Source of the DNA: Aquila chrysaetos chrysaetos
Taxonomy: Eukaryota > Chordata > Aves > Accipitriformes > Accipitridae
Direction: 5' to 3'
Length of the DNA stretch: 64,000 bases
Assembly: GCF_900496995.4 (NCBI RefSeq)
Contig: NC_044010.1
Location: 806,001-870,000 of the forward strand
Made by a program: the position numbers and the translations under genes. The notes below the pieces were generated by a model, which saw nothing but the letters and a program-made list of their open reading frames with translations, did no database searches and was not told the origin of the DNA. Positions 45,750 to 63,120 of this stretch are shown in pieces. Every line of letters begins with the position of its first letter. Position 1 is the stretch's first letter.

Positions 45750-46886
45750 CAGCCCCACCGGGGGCCTACATGGCCATTTTGGAAAAGTTGCCGTGGAAGG
45801 AAGACTTTTGGGAAGCGGGAGCGGAGCGGGGGGGCAGTTGGTTTTGTTACCCGGTAAATCCGCGGAGGCTCTGATCCAACGACAGCCGCTGCCCCGGAGA
45901 GCTCTGGGAGCACGGCCGGCTGGAGCTGGGGAGCGTGGGCAGGGGAAGAAGCTGGGAGTGACCCCCGGCGCTGACCGCTGGAGACTCGGAAAATGAGGCC
46001 GGTCGTACGAGCAAACCCCCGGCTGCATCGCACCGAGGCGGGCATGTCTGTCTGCACGTTTAAATAAGAGAGGCTTTGGATGCGTATGGGCAAGTCCTTG
46101 TATTGCGCTCTGGTAGCCTTTAAGTATAATCGCGAAACGTTTCCTCGGCAGGACCTTTTCAGTGAGCGGGCTGGATGGTGCTCTCTCAACGGGTTTTTAT
46201 TCAGTAATTCTTATTGTCCGTTACATGGCTCCAAGCGCTGTTCGCTGTATGGCATCCAAACTCGGCACTGACTACAGATGGATTCATCTCCTCGTGGGTT
46301 TTTCTGTAGCGCTAATCGCCCCAACACTTTAAAAACATCAATAACAATGTCCCTGCAACACCCTCGTAAGCCAACGGCTCCCGACGCATTTGTTCCACAC
46401 CCTCTTCCCAGGGGGTACGGTGCCGTTTCGGGGCGTCCCTGTTTATTCTGGACGCGGCGTTGCCCTCGGTGCCTCTCGTTCCCGAGCCGTCCCCGTTGGC
46501 ACGCAGCACCGCGTTGCACAACATAAGCACGCCTCGTGTCTCCAGCCTTCGTTCGTTCTTTCATCCGCCCTTCTCCCCAACCTAGCTCTTTGTCTTGACC
46601 CTTGCCGAGAGCCTCCGCCCTGCCAGCGGTAATCCCGGGGTGCTATTGTTCCCTAAGACTTTCTGGTTTCCACACGTGGAGTTGAGGGATAGGAAAAGCC
46701 ATGGCTAACATTTGCAAAAACACCCACTGATGTAGGGTGGTCGGTCTGAAACATTTCAGGATATTATTTTGACGAGGTGCTACGTTGAAGAGAACACCCT
46801 GTTGATCCCAAGTGCAGAGGGAAGCATTGCCTGCTTCACAAAGGGGCTCACCAAGCTGAGCCCCAGAAAACAAGAACGAATGTTAC

Positions 46887-46938
<52 letters not shown>

Positions 46939-48030
46939 GCTGCTGAGGTAGTAGTGTTTGCAGCCGTCACTCACAGCTGCTTCAAACTGTTACCTCGGGA
47001 GCTGACAGCCTCACGTCCCAAGCTCATAATGAGTGTGACCCGTAGAGGCCAAAGTGATGATTCATGGAAGGAGGAAGATCTTGTCAAAATCCCTGTTCTC
47101 TGGATGCTGAACGAAATACGCAGATCCCTAAGGTTTGTGATTTGGGGAAAAGCCTCAGTGAAAGCTACGGCGGTTGGTTTTGCTGCAGTCCCAGGGTCTT
47201 CTGGATCAGTAACGTGTGACACCGAGTTTATGTAAGCACAAACTCAAGCCCCGAATGGTTTTCACGTCGTCATCTCCCATAAACCAGGTCGGTTGCCTGA
47301 GTTCAAAAATTTGACTTAAACCAATGTTAAATTTATTATCGAGACTTTAGTGTCATTTACCGTTTCCATAAGAAAAGAGGCAGACACCCCAATGCCTTAT
47401 GAAATCTTACTAGGTTTAGTGTTATTTCAAGAAGCCAGCCAAAGGTGGCCTGTCTCCTGTAAAGCCTGCGCTCTTAGTTTATGAAAAGTCATCAGAGGTG
47501 ATTCACGAGAGAAGCAGGACCAGGGGGGCAGGGTAACAATTTGCATTTGTATAATCCTGACTTACTTGTGGACAAGAAGCGGCATCTCCACTGATGGCCA
47601 AGGTTTTTGGCCAGAGGGATGAAAAAACGACAAGTGATAGAAGACAAGTGCAGCTGGTCAAGACCTTTTCTGGGTCTCTGGCTGGCTGAGGACAAGCTGT
47701 GGACGATGTGACCAGGAGCAGGCTTCCAGAGGGCTGTGAGGAGGGTCGACACGGGTGCTGTCGGCAAAGGCGACAAACCCTTTCCCCTTCCCTGCTCAGA
47801 AATCCTCATAGCCAAATTGCTGCTCGGTAAAACCACACCCTGCTCTGATTCAGGACGGCCAGCATTAAGTGGAAAATAGACCAGAGAAACGCAGGCGGTT
47901 GTGCCGAGGCACCAAGGTGAGCTGGCTGCAGAACATGGGGAATAAAATTCTCTTACCTTTGAAATCAACAGATTGAAGACCTTGGGCAAATCAAGAGCAT
48001 TATTAGCTGTATCTTTTCAGGATGGATAAA
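45750..48030. other. Intergenic DNA with no recognised gene
   Basis: Apart from the TTA microsatellite at 46.9 kb, I see no gene or named repeat. Confidence 0.5.
46885..46938. repeat. (TTA)n trinucleotide microsatellite
   Basis: About 18 uninterrupted TTA/ATT units. Confidence 0.97.
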
Positions 48031-48039
48031 TGACTCGGG

Positions 48040-48745
48040 GAGTCTGTGAGCCAGCTAGGAGGCTCGGCAAGCAGAGACCGAGCTTGCTGGGGTGCAACTG
48101 GTCCTCCCTCGGAGCAGGGAGATGGGACACGCCGCCTCCTGAGGTCTCTCCAGCTGCATCATCCCACTGCTTTCCAGTTCTGTCGGGGGACAAACAGTAG
48201 CCTGCGAAACGAGAGGCCTTGGCTGGGATGTAGCCTTCTTACAGAAATACAGCCCAGGAGAGGTGCTGATAAACCGGAGAGAGTCCTGCGGGGGGGCAGC
48301 AATGAGATAATTAAGGTGCTGGAGCCCATGGCATGCAAGGGGAGGCTGAAGGAGCCGATTCTTTCAGCCTGGAGTAGAGAAAGGTTAGGGGGGGGAGTAA
48401 TTATTCTCTTCAGCTATTTGGGGGGGGGGTACAGAGAAGTCAGAGCCAAGCTCTTCTGATGGATGCGCAGTGAAATGGTTACGAAATTCTCAACAAGGGA
48501 AATTCTGACTAGATAAAGGGAAAACCTCCCTGAGGGTAGTTCAGCACCAGCACGGTCCCCGTAGGGGCTGGGGAATGTCCCCCTTGGAGATGTTCGGGAA
48601 CCGCCTGGCCGAGGCCCTGAGCAGCCTGAGCAGAGTCTGGGGCTAGCCCTGCTGTGAGCAGGAGTTTGGAGCGGAGACCTCCAGACATCCCTCCCCACCT
48701 CAATCTTCCTGTGAAACTCTGATTCTGAAAATACACAGACCCCCG
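48040..48745 (+). mobile_element. CR1 LINE 3' relic
   Basis: GGAGGCTGAAGGAGCCGATT, then TTTCAGCCTGGAGTAGAGAA, CTCTTCAGCTATTTG, GTGAAATGGTTACGAAATTC and, near the 3' end, GGAGATGTTCGGGAACCGCC follow the CR1 C-terminal and 3' UTR order. Diverged. The left limit is uncertain. Confidence 0.6.
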
Positions 48746-48761
48746 TTTCCCTTTTTGACAC

Positions 48762-49057
48762 TGTCCTGGTTTCAGCTGGGATAGAGTTAATTTTCTTTCT
48801 AGTAGCTGGTACAGTGTTATGTTTTGGATTTAATACCAGACGAATGTTGATAACACACTGATGTTTTCAGTTGTTGCTAAGCAGTGTTTATACCAAGTCA
48901 AGGATTTTTCAGCTCCTCATGCCCAGCCAGCAAGAAGGCTGGAGGGGCACAAGAAGTTGGGAGGGGACACAGCCAGCGCAGCTGACCTAAACTGGCCAAA
49001 GGGATATTCCACACCATGTGACATCATGCCCAGTATACAAACTGGGGGGAGCTAGCC

Positions 49058-49088
<31 letters not shown>

Positions 49089-49392
49089 GGGGCAGATCGC
49101 AGCTCGGGAACTGGCTGGGCATCGGTCGGCGAGTGGTGAGCCATTGCATTGTGCATCACTTGTTTTGTATATTCCAATTCTTTTATTATTATTGTTATTA
49201 TTGTCATTTTATTAATATTATATTATCGTTATCATTATTATTTTCTTCCCTTCTGCCCCATTAAACTGTCTTTATCTCAACCCATGAGTTTTACTTTTTT
49301 TTCTCGATTCTCCTCCCCATCCCACTGGGTGGGGGGGAAGTGAGCAAGCCGCTGCATGGTGCTTAGTTGCTGGCTGGGGTTAAACCACGACA
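48762..49392 (+). mobile_element. Solo LTR of an endogenous retrovirus (ERVL-like)
   Basis: A 631-bp element with 5' TG (TGTCCTGGTTTCAGC) and 3' CA (TAAACCACGACA) ends, flanked by a perfect 5-bp duplication GACAC (48757-48761 and 49393-49397). A TATA-like CAGTATACAAA lies near 49031 and an ATTAAA poly(A) signal near 49260, which sets the plus orientation. A G run of about 28 lies near 49060-49085, and an imperfect ATT-rich stretch at 49181-49245. No internal viral region is present, so it looks like the product of LTR-LTR recombination. A 5-bp duplication is typical of class III (ERVL) elements. It looks little decayed and so fairly young. The family is recognised from memory as one common in birds. 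Confidence 0.9.
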
Positions 49393-49559
49393 GACACACA
49401 GCACATAGTAGTCTCCTTGATGAAAACAAGAAGCAAGCAAGCGCTCTAGCCTGCGCTAGGGCTAGGGAAAGTCTTTCTTCAAGCCAGAGCCCTGCCAGGG
49501 CCACCCACAATGGCTTCTCCTGGCTTGCTCTCTCAAACTCAGACAAGTAGTACCTGCAA

Positions 49560-49760
49560 ACTGGTTGTTGGTAAATGAATCACTCCTTGCCCAGTCACAC
49601 CAGTCTCTCAGCAATGGCTGTCCCCATGGCCGAGATGGCTCAGTGACTGGTAATTAAACAATGAGCTGCCTCAGTTTACCATTTAATCAAGCAAATTGGG
49701 CCTGGGCTGCAGCTCAGGGAGCTATTAATTGCGGAGGCTCATTCATGTGCCACTCTGGCA
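49560..49760. promoter_or_regulatory. Possible conserved noncoding element
   Basis: Unique sequence rich in homeodomain cores (GTAATTAAAC, CATTTAATCAAG, GCTATTAATTGC) and lacking repeat features. Inference from composition only. Confidence 0.2.
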
Positions 49761-51100
49761 GCCTCTAGAAGTGAGGGGCAGGGGTCGTAACCTTACCCAT
49801 CACCCCAGTTGAGTTGCCCACTAGATGTGCCGGTATGTCATAGCTGCACAGCTGATTTCTGAGGCACAGCAGGATGTGCCCTGTGCCAGCAGATGCACAC
49901 AGTTTATCCAAAACTGTAGGACCTGCACCATTTACAGAGGTGTTTTATCCCCGCCCCTCCATCCATGGCGTAGCACAGAGTTAAGCTGCTTCCACATCGA
50001 GACATGCAATGCTCCGGTAAGCTGACCTTTGCCCATACAGCGAGCTTCATAACAACGAGCTTCCTCCTGACAACCTGTCCAAGCTGTCCGTATTTAGTCT
50101 TCCAGCAGCAGAGCCAAATGCTCTTCATTCGAGTAAGGTGCCCAGCACCTTATAGGAATTATCCAGCACCCACATTTTTGGGCCTCTTGTCAGATGTTCA
50201 GCAGAATAATGTCTCTGACAGCCTCCTGTGTTCAAGGTGTTGGTTTCCCAAGGTTGAATAGAACCCCGTCGTTCTTGAGAGACAAAAAGATACCGGAGAA
50301 ATTCAGTAGCTCTTCAGCATTAAGGCTTCCCTGGGCACTCTACAACAAGCCTAATTCAGTGCCATCTCCCCTTCCAGCTCCTTTATGGGCACACACACCT
50401 ATTTAGAAACGAAAGAACAATTCTGCAGGCTTGGGGGGGGAGGGCTGGTGTTAAATTATCCCTTTAACAGCTCGACATTGCTCTGCAAATGTCATCTAAA
50501 CAAGGATATGATTTGAGAGTTAAAAGAAAACCAATCCAACAAATGTTTCCCTTCACAGACATTGTCACATCTCTGGCCCATCTCTGCGCTGTTGCTGTTC
50601 CTCATACTCCGATGGAACGTGCGTTGTGGCCCGGCAATCTGATGGAGACATCAGTTTATACACCAGGAGTCCTCAGGTGCGGGAATAGCAAAGCGTTTGG
50701 ACATTTCCATCACAAAGAAACTATAACCAAACCTCTGCCACTGAGGCAAGGAGAAAGCAGCGTGTATCTTACGATGCGTTGGCTAAGGATAAATATTTGC
50801 AGCGACCCAAGCAAACATAGCGGAGTCGTATGTTCCTTATATACACCGTGCCATCAATGACAAACTCTTTTGATTCAGAAAAGGCACCAAGGTGAGGCAC
50901 CGCCACGGCACAAGGCATTCTCATCACCCCGGTGCTTTCACGCGTCTTCCCTGACACAGGGACGTGGCAATACCTCCCTGGCAGTAACTCTTCACAAACA
51001 AATTCTTACCACAACCTAGAGATACACCGGTTCCCTGCTGTTACAGCGTTGCTGCGTTTAAATGGGCAACACGGACTACCTTGGGGACTTAAATTTCCTT
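49760..51100. other. Intergenic DNA, nothing recognised
   Basis: No exon, RNA gene or named repeat identified. Confidence 0.5.
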
Positions 51101-51403
51101 CCTTGCGCAAAAAAAGACAAACGTGACGGGGCGGGGGGGGGGGGGAGATGCTCTTGGGAACAGAAAAGCGAAGGAACTTTATTTCCCCCAAAACTGCCCT
51201 GCTTGCTCAGCAATAGCCAGACCCTTTGCAAAATCCCAGCATCTAAAACAAAGGAAACCAGCAGTTTCGGTGTATGCCAGGGAAAAAACCCGGCAGGCTC
51301 CCCGTGCCTCGCGCTCGCACCCAAAACCGCACTTTTCCTCCCCCAAAACGCCGCCGTCGCGCCCACACGCTTTCGCGGGGGAGACGTGCGGCTGCGGGGG
51401 GAC

Positions 51404-51500
51404 ACCACGGGGGGGGCGTGTCACACCACACCACGGAGGGGGTGTCACACCACACCACGGGGGGGGGGGGGTCACCACACCACGGGGGGGACACCACGCA
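51404..51500. repeat. Short tandem repeat, about 22-bp unit
   Basis: About four copies of a unit near GGGGGTGTCACACCACACCAC, with variable G-run length. Confidence 0.85.
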
Positions 51501-51680
51501 CCCCCCCCTTCGCCGCCCCCGTGGCTGAGGAAAATGGAGCCTTCCCCGAGCGGCGGCCGGACTACAGCTCCCAGAAGGCAGCCGCGGCCCCCCCGGCCCC
51601 CCCCTCCACCTCCTCGTCCCCTCCTCCGGGCTGCCCGCCCGGGCCGGTGGCGCCGATCCCCCGCTGCCTCCCCACGGGGT
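51500..51680. promoter_or_regulatory. Promoter-like CpG region with ZNF143 site
   Basis: ACTACAGCTCCCAGAAGGC at 51561-51579 matches the ZNF143/SBS consensus ACTACAATTCCCAGAATGC at 16 of 19 positions. Such sites are typical of active CpG promoters. It lies between two GC minisatellites. No known gene starts here, so it could be an alternative ATN1 promoter or that of a noncoding RNA. Confidence 0.5.
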
Positions 51681-51921
51681 GTGTGGGGGGGGGTCTCCTG
51701 CCTCCCCACGGGGTGTGGGGGGGTCCGCTGCCTCCCCACGGGGGGTGTGTGGGGGTCCGCTGCCTCCCCACGGGGTGTGGGGGGGTCCGCTGCCTCCCCA
51801 CGGGGTGTGGGGGGGTTCGCTGCCTCCCCACGGGGGGTGTGTGGGGGTCCGCTGCCTCCCCACGGGGTGTGGGGGGGTCTGCTGCCTCCCCACGGGGGGT
51901 GTGTGGGGGGGTCCGGCACAT
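51663..51921. repeat. GC-rich minisatellite, 30-34-bp unit, eight copies
   Basis: Eight copies of CTGCCTCCCCACGGGG followed by TGTGGGGGGGTCCG or GGTGTGTGGGGGTCCG. The short and long variants alternate for most of the array. Frames stay open on both strands but the translation is only repeat. Confidence 0.95.
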
Positions 51922-52199
51922 CCCCCCGCCCGCCCCCGGGAGCGTCTGCCTTTGCAGCCGATCCTCGGGCACGTCCAGGAGCGTCCTGCGGGGTTTGCGT
52001 GTGTTTGTTCACCCGTGGGCCTGCGGCGCGGTGCTGGCCGCGCTGGGTTTTAGGTTGCGGGGTTTGAGTTTGGGGTGGGTTTTGCCCCGCTGCTGCTCGG
52101 AGGGGCCGAGGGGGAGACTTGGCGAGAGAGGGCCGGCAGCTGGGACGCGAGCTATTCATCGCCGCCGAGATTTGCTCTGTATTCACCAGTGATCCCCGA

Positions 52200-53240
52200 G
52201 AAACCAATCCTGTCTCTGCCCTTACATCCTCCCTCCCACTCTCTTTTCTGTTCTGGGCATGTGTGCCCTAGCCTTTGTCTTCCCTTCTTGAACTTACTCC
52301 CTTTTCTATGCTATTTAGTAAAGAATCGGCAGTGAAACGCCAACTTTTTTAAAATTTTAAAGCCTGCACCAGGGCTTGGGGGGCTTGGGACTTGCTGGAG
52401 CAACCCGGGTCTTTACCCTTGTCCTTGCTCATCACGCAAGACAAGGTGGCATGGCTTAAGCGAGGGTCTGGAAACTTTCTGTAGTGAAGTGGGGCAGGAG
52501 GTTCGCGGGATGCCCAACTACATAGAGGGGCTACTGACACGAACCGGCAACGGTGGGCAAGGTGATTTTAGCCTTTATTCTCCATCAGAGCGGGGCTTGG
52601 ATTTCTCACCGTAGCACCCCCCAGCCTCCCGCCTTCGTTGGATTCTGTCCAGAATAACGCTGTTGAGCAGGCGCTGGGGGTTGCTGGCACTCAGCCTGCC
52701 GGGGCACCGGCTGGAGCACGGGCTACTATCCCCAAGTACTGCTGTGTTGCCCCTGTGAAACAAGATGGAGCTGAGAGAGACTGACGTCCCACCTACCCCT
52801 CCGTTCACTGCTCTGCGAGCCCCTTTTGGGGGAGGAGGATCAGCTTTTTCTCTCCCGAAGACGTGCAGATCCGGTTTACCATCACTTGAGTCCAGTGGGC
52901 AGCTGGCCTGTGGCCCACCCTGAGGTCTTGGCATCCGTGGAGGGCACCATTAAAACCCCTGATCTTCATGTGACGTGGTTTGGTGGAGAGGGTGGGGGCA
53001 ATTCCCACCCTCCCACCCGCCTTCCCCTCCGTGTTCTCCGGCTGGGTGGCCGACAGAGCTGTCCGGCTGTGGGACAAGGCTGTGAAAGGAGGTGGAGGTA
53101 CCCGGGACTTTTCTTTCTTTTGCCAGTCCCCTCTGCTTGTTTCGGTTACCTTTCTGCACGAGCCTCTCCTGCTTTGATGGCAAAACGTCCCCATTTCCCA
53201 AACAGTGGCGTGTAGAGAGAAACATCAGGTCAAGCCAGGC
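52200..53240. other. Intergenic DNA downstream of ENO2
   Basis: No recognised gene or repeat. Confidence 0.5.
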
Positions 53241-53261
53241 AACTCAGGTGTGAAATACATT

Positions 53262-53267
53262 TTTAAT
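53262..53267 (-). terminator. ENO2: Probable ENO2 poly(A) signal
   Basis: ATTAAA on the minus strand, about 860 nt beyond the ENO2 stop. It implies a 3' UTR from 54128 to about 53245. The UTR is GU-rich in the middle (imperfect TG runs at about 53470-53850). Confidence 0.5.
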
Positions 53268-54128
53268 TGAGTTTAGGGATCTGTAGTTTGTCTGTTGCTC
53301 AGCTGAGCATGGGCTGTCCAGAAGGTGAAGCAGACATTATGGGCGGAGGAGAGGGTGAAGGAATGCAAGAGGGAAGGGAACAGAGAGAAAAAGGTCACGA
53401 GAAGCAAATGAGAGCATGGGTTCGTTTACGGATGTGTTTTAATATATCGCCCCACAGTACTACGTGCTGACCCGGAGACTGACAGCACACACGCGCGCAC
53501 GCACACCCAGTGAGGAACAGCAGTGCACTTCGACGCTAAGCTGGTGGCAAGCACAGCCCAACACGGCACAGCACTCGGGGTGGAAGGAGGGGACGCTCGG
53601 GTCCCACCACGGACGGCTCAGCGCAAACACACGCCTGGGGCACAAGGACGCCGTAGGCCAGTACACATACACCTACACACATGCACAACGAGAGCGAGCC
53701 ACTGGCGACACTCGTCCACACACAGCTACGGGTGCGACGCTTGTCCAAACACGCCAGCCGACGCGCGTACGTTCACCGCGCATGCTTCGGCGTACACGGG
53801 AAACACACCGGGCAGCATGCTCCCGTAGTCTAACACGTGAACGGAGTGGCTCAGACACGGCCCTGCACAAAAGAACAAGAGACACACAATGCCTAGATCC
53901 AGAAATGCTTATGACCCCAAAGCAAGGGACAGGGTGGAGGCCTCTCTCTCATCCTTCACCTGGGTACATCTAGCCGGGGACACCTGAACTCGAGGGGGGT
54001 TGAGGTGAGAGGGAACCGGGTGGCGGAGGGGGGAGAAAGAGCAAAAAAGGGAGCAGTGGAGGGAAGGGGGCTTCAGAGTCTGTGAGGTGGGAACGAGCAG
54101 CAGGGTGGCTGCGCCCTGGGGACAACGT

Positions 54129-59785
<5,657 letters not shown>

Positions 59786-59796
59786 GGTGAGTCTGT

Positions 59797-59906
59797 GGAG
59801 AGGAGAGGAGAGAGGAGAGGAGAGGAGAGGAGAGGAGAGGAGAGGAGAGGGAGAGGAGGAGAGGAGAGGAGAGGAGAGGAGAGGAGAGGAGAGGAGAGGA
59901 GAGAGG
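59797..59906. repeat. (GAGAG)n pentamer microsatellite beside ENO2 start exon
   Basis: About 20 GAGAG/AGGAG units. On the ENO2 strand it is a CTCTC run of about 110 bp ending a few bases before the acceptor at 59793-59794, so it serves as the polypyrimidine tract. Confidence 0.95.
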
Positions 59907-60149
59907 ACCAGGACACATTCAGTTCTGAGAGGCCCCAGGATGTGCTGCTCACCCATCTAACGTCTAGACAAGACAGAAGGGAGCTCAGGGAAGAGCAACC
60001 TTAGGAGCTAAAACAACTGGCTCAAGGAAACTGCTATTAAAACCCAGATTGTGGGAATCCAGCCACATTTTGTCCAGGAACTGCTTATCTATTTGAATTT
60101 ATTCTGTCCCTTTGCTGCAGATAACAACCTGCGAGCTCGCTCTCCCCCT

Positions 60150-61250
60150 TTCCCTGCGCCACGGCTGAGCGCTGCCCCTTCTCATGGCTCCTGATACGAG
60201 TCCGGATGGCGGAGACGGGAACGGTGCCACAGCATCCACGGGCGGCGGAGAGGGAGGGATCGGCTGGTACGGCCGGGAGGTTTGGCGCACCAGCGCCCAG
60301 CGTCTCCCTTCCCCTTGCCGGGGGAGAGGACGGTCCCTGCCAGGACCAGGCAGCGAGTGGCCGCTGTGTCCGTACGCAGCGGGCAGGGAGCCAGCCGAGC
60401 GGCGGCTGCCTGGGGCAGAGACGGGCCGGCGGGGACCCTCAGCCCACGGTGAGGGGAGATGCCTCAAGCCCAGCTCCCGCAGACCCTCGGCCGAACGCCC
60501 GCTTCAGCCTTCCCGTCGCCCCCCCCCCCCCCGCCATGAGGCGCCGGGTCAGGCTTGTGCCGAGACGACGGGAGCGCGGAGGAGGCCAGCAGCCCGAGGA
60601 GCCATCTTGCTGAAGGCTGCGGTGCCTCAGACGTGGGAGAAAGGGCTCTGAAGGGAAGGGGGGAACCTAGCCCTGCCCGAACACGGGGGCTGGGCACAGC
60701 TCCCGATCCTTCGCTTCGCTCCGGAGCCGGGGGAGCGGATGAGAGCGGGAGGTGTCTCTGTGGGATGAGGAGGGTGAGGAAACCCGGCATTTTGGGGCGC
60801 CTGGTTAAACCCGAAGCGGAAAACAGGCTCGTGGGTGAGGACGGCCATTTGAAAGAGCTTCTCTTGCTGAAGTTTGCTCCCTAGGGGGTCCGAAATAACT
60901 CACCCCCGCCCCCCATCCCACCTTCCCATTCCCCCAGCCTTGGGGCCATGCGATGCCGGGGAGCTGCATCCCCCCCAGAGAGGCAGGAGCAGCAGCGAGG
61001 TGCGTGTCACCCCACGCCCCCAGCCCCGCCAGGTTTTCCTCCCCCGGCTCCCACGGATGATTCACTCAACCCTGAGCAGGGTCGGACCCACGCAAAGCTC
61101 CGTGCCGAGGCCGGGGCGCGGGGTAACGAGGGGGCCCCAGCCAGAACCACGCCGCGGTGCGTGTGAGCATCTGGCAGGGGTACGGCCAGCACAGGGGCTC
61201 GGCACGGCGTGGGGGGGTGTGCGGCGGGGGGGGGGGATGAGGCAAATAGC
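60150..61250 (-). promoter_or_regulatory. CpG-rich region upstream of ENO2
   Basis: CpG- and GC-rich blocks at 60.15-60.72 kb and, more weakly, to 61.2 kb. A strong minus-strand donor, GGGG then GTGAGTT, lies near 60896. It could be the ENO2 promoter and first exon, but the candidate at 63.0 kb competes. Confidence 0.35.
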
Positions 61251-62980
61251 AGCTCACAGCACTGAGGGGAGCTAAGAAGCAGGCTGGGGGAAGCCGGAGT
61301 CGGCTCTCTACCCCGTTGCCTGGGGTGGGTGGAAAACACACGAGCGCGGGGGAATTGCGCGGCTCTGAAGTTTCAGCAAGAGCTTCCCGTACTGGGGAGA
61401 TTCAGTCAGCGACACCAGGGCTCTCTGGAGCCTGCGCAGGGCCCTCCACCATGTCCATCTGGGCTGGGATCCCCCATCAGCCGCCTTGGCAGCGCTCCTC
61501 ACGCCATCTGGCACGCGCCGCGGGAACTTCCTCCGGAGCCGTGCCCTCGCAGCTGCGAGCTCCCTTTGCAGCAGTGCCCTGGCCATGCCCCAGCAGCCTC
61601 GGGGAGGGGGGGAGAGAGGAACAGGACCCCCATTAAAGTGAAGTTGGCTCCCTAGGGAGTCCACACGGGGCAGCGACCGCAAAGACCCGTGCCAGATGCA
61701 GTGCCTCTCTGCTTACGTGGTCGTGTTGCCCGTGGTCACATCTCTCTGCCCACATCCACCTGCCCCTGGTGGGGCCAGCTCCGAGGAAGCCAAAGGACAA
61801 GCCCAAATCCAGCCTCGCCTGCCCCACCCCGTCGCTCACTTGGTCTCTTCTCCCCTCGAGTCCTTTAAACCCCTTTCTCCACTTGCGTTGCTGGCCCCGC
61901 GTCCCCCTGCGTTTGCCCTCCTTTGAGCAGCGCAAAGAGCCACCCTGAAATCCCTGGCATCAGCTGCACTGTCCTGAAAGGAGGTCAGAGGCGGATAAGC
62001 CGGGATAAGGGATTGGGACGGAGCCATAGCCGGGAGCCCGTTGACCACAGCGAGGAGGAGAGAGGAGCCAGGCTGGAGGCTGGGCAGCCTGCCTTGAAGA
62101 GGCGCTGGTCAGGGCACCCCAGGAGACTGGCACTGCTGCAGTGCCGTCCTGTGGGCACCGCTTCGTGGCACTGCCTGTCACCAGGGCACCGTCTCGCTGG
62201 AGTTCGCGCTGCAGCGATTCCCCCTCCCCGCCGGGCAGGCCAGCGTGGCGAAGACCTTTTCCCCCCAAGCCAGGGCCACCAGTCCCCGTGTGCTGCTGCG
62301 ATTCCCCCGAGCTGGGCACTGCTCCCAGGAAGCCCGCACTGCTGCAGTGTCGTGGCTGATGCAGCTATTGCTTGCTCGACTGTCACCTCCTCTTCCCTGC
62401 TGCCCCCCCCCCTCCCCTGTGTGGTGTGGGGCTGTGCAGATAAGAAAACATCCCCTCTCCTCCCTCCCTCTCCCTGGGACCCGGCTGAGCGTCTGTGTTT
62501 ATGTCAACACCTCGGGAGACTTGCGGGGGGGGGGGCTGGTCTGCTCTGAGGCTGGGTCCTCTCCCCAGGCAGTGCCCAAACTGAGCTTTGCCTCCTCCCC
62601 ACTGCCGCCCTCCTCCCCCAGGTAAAGCTCCATCCCGCAGCACCTCCCGGCAATGCCCTTGGGAGCACCACCTATCCTTCTTGGTTGCCCCCCCCCCCCC
62701 CCCCCCCACCTCCTGCAATTCCCTAGGTTCACATCTGCAATGATGCTTGCCGGGGGTAGGGAAGGAGGGAGTACCTGAAATTAAAATATGAAAGAAAAGT
62801 GAGAAGGGGGGGGGGGGTGTGAGGAGAAAGAGGTGGGAGGAGCAGGGGGAGGAAGTGAGGGGAGTTTAGTTCTTAATGCCGCTCACCGCCGTCCTTCTCC
62901 GCAGGGACCCCAAAGTGCGTGTGGGGTTTGGAGGGCACGGGGTGGGGGAGCAGAAATAGGCGGTGAGGGGGGTGCTGGCC
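61250..62980. other. Upstream ENO2 region, nothing recognised
   Basis: GC-rich with C runs (for example 62685-62707). A phrase around CACTGCTGCAGTG occurs at about 62130 and again at 62338. No exon or repeat family identified. Confidence 0.45.
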
Positions 62981-62996
62981 GTGGGGAGCCACTTAC

Positions 62997-63120
62997 CTTC
63001 CTAGGGCGGGGGTGAACGAGAGACTGAGAAAGTGCTGGTAGAAAGGAGAGAGGACGAAGCTGAGGAGGGATGCAGGACCTCAAGGGGAGATGATGTGTCC
63101 TCTAAGCCAACGGCGGCGGC
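62997..63120 (-). other. Candidate noncoding first exon of ENO2
   Basis: A near-perfect donor, TAGGAAG then GTAAGTGG, at 62995-62997 preceded by GC-rich DNA with a CGG/CGC run near 63110. Upstream are CATGTGAC (E-box, near 63166) and TGAGTCA (AP-1-like, near 63184). It could equally belong to the neighbouring upstream gene. Confidence 0.3.

Noticed and set aside
51062-52207. Overlapping long frames on both strands around the minisatellite
   Set aside because: The open frame is the tandem repeat itself, whose unit lacks stops in several frames.
60184-60651. Plus-strand frame of 155 codons in the ENO2 upstream region
   Set aside because: Low-complexity translation of CpG-rich DNA with no known domain.
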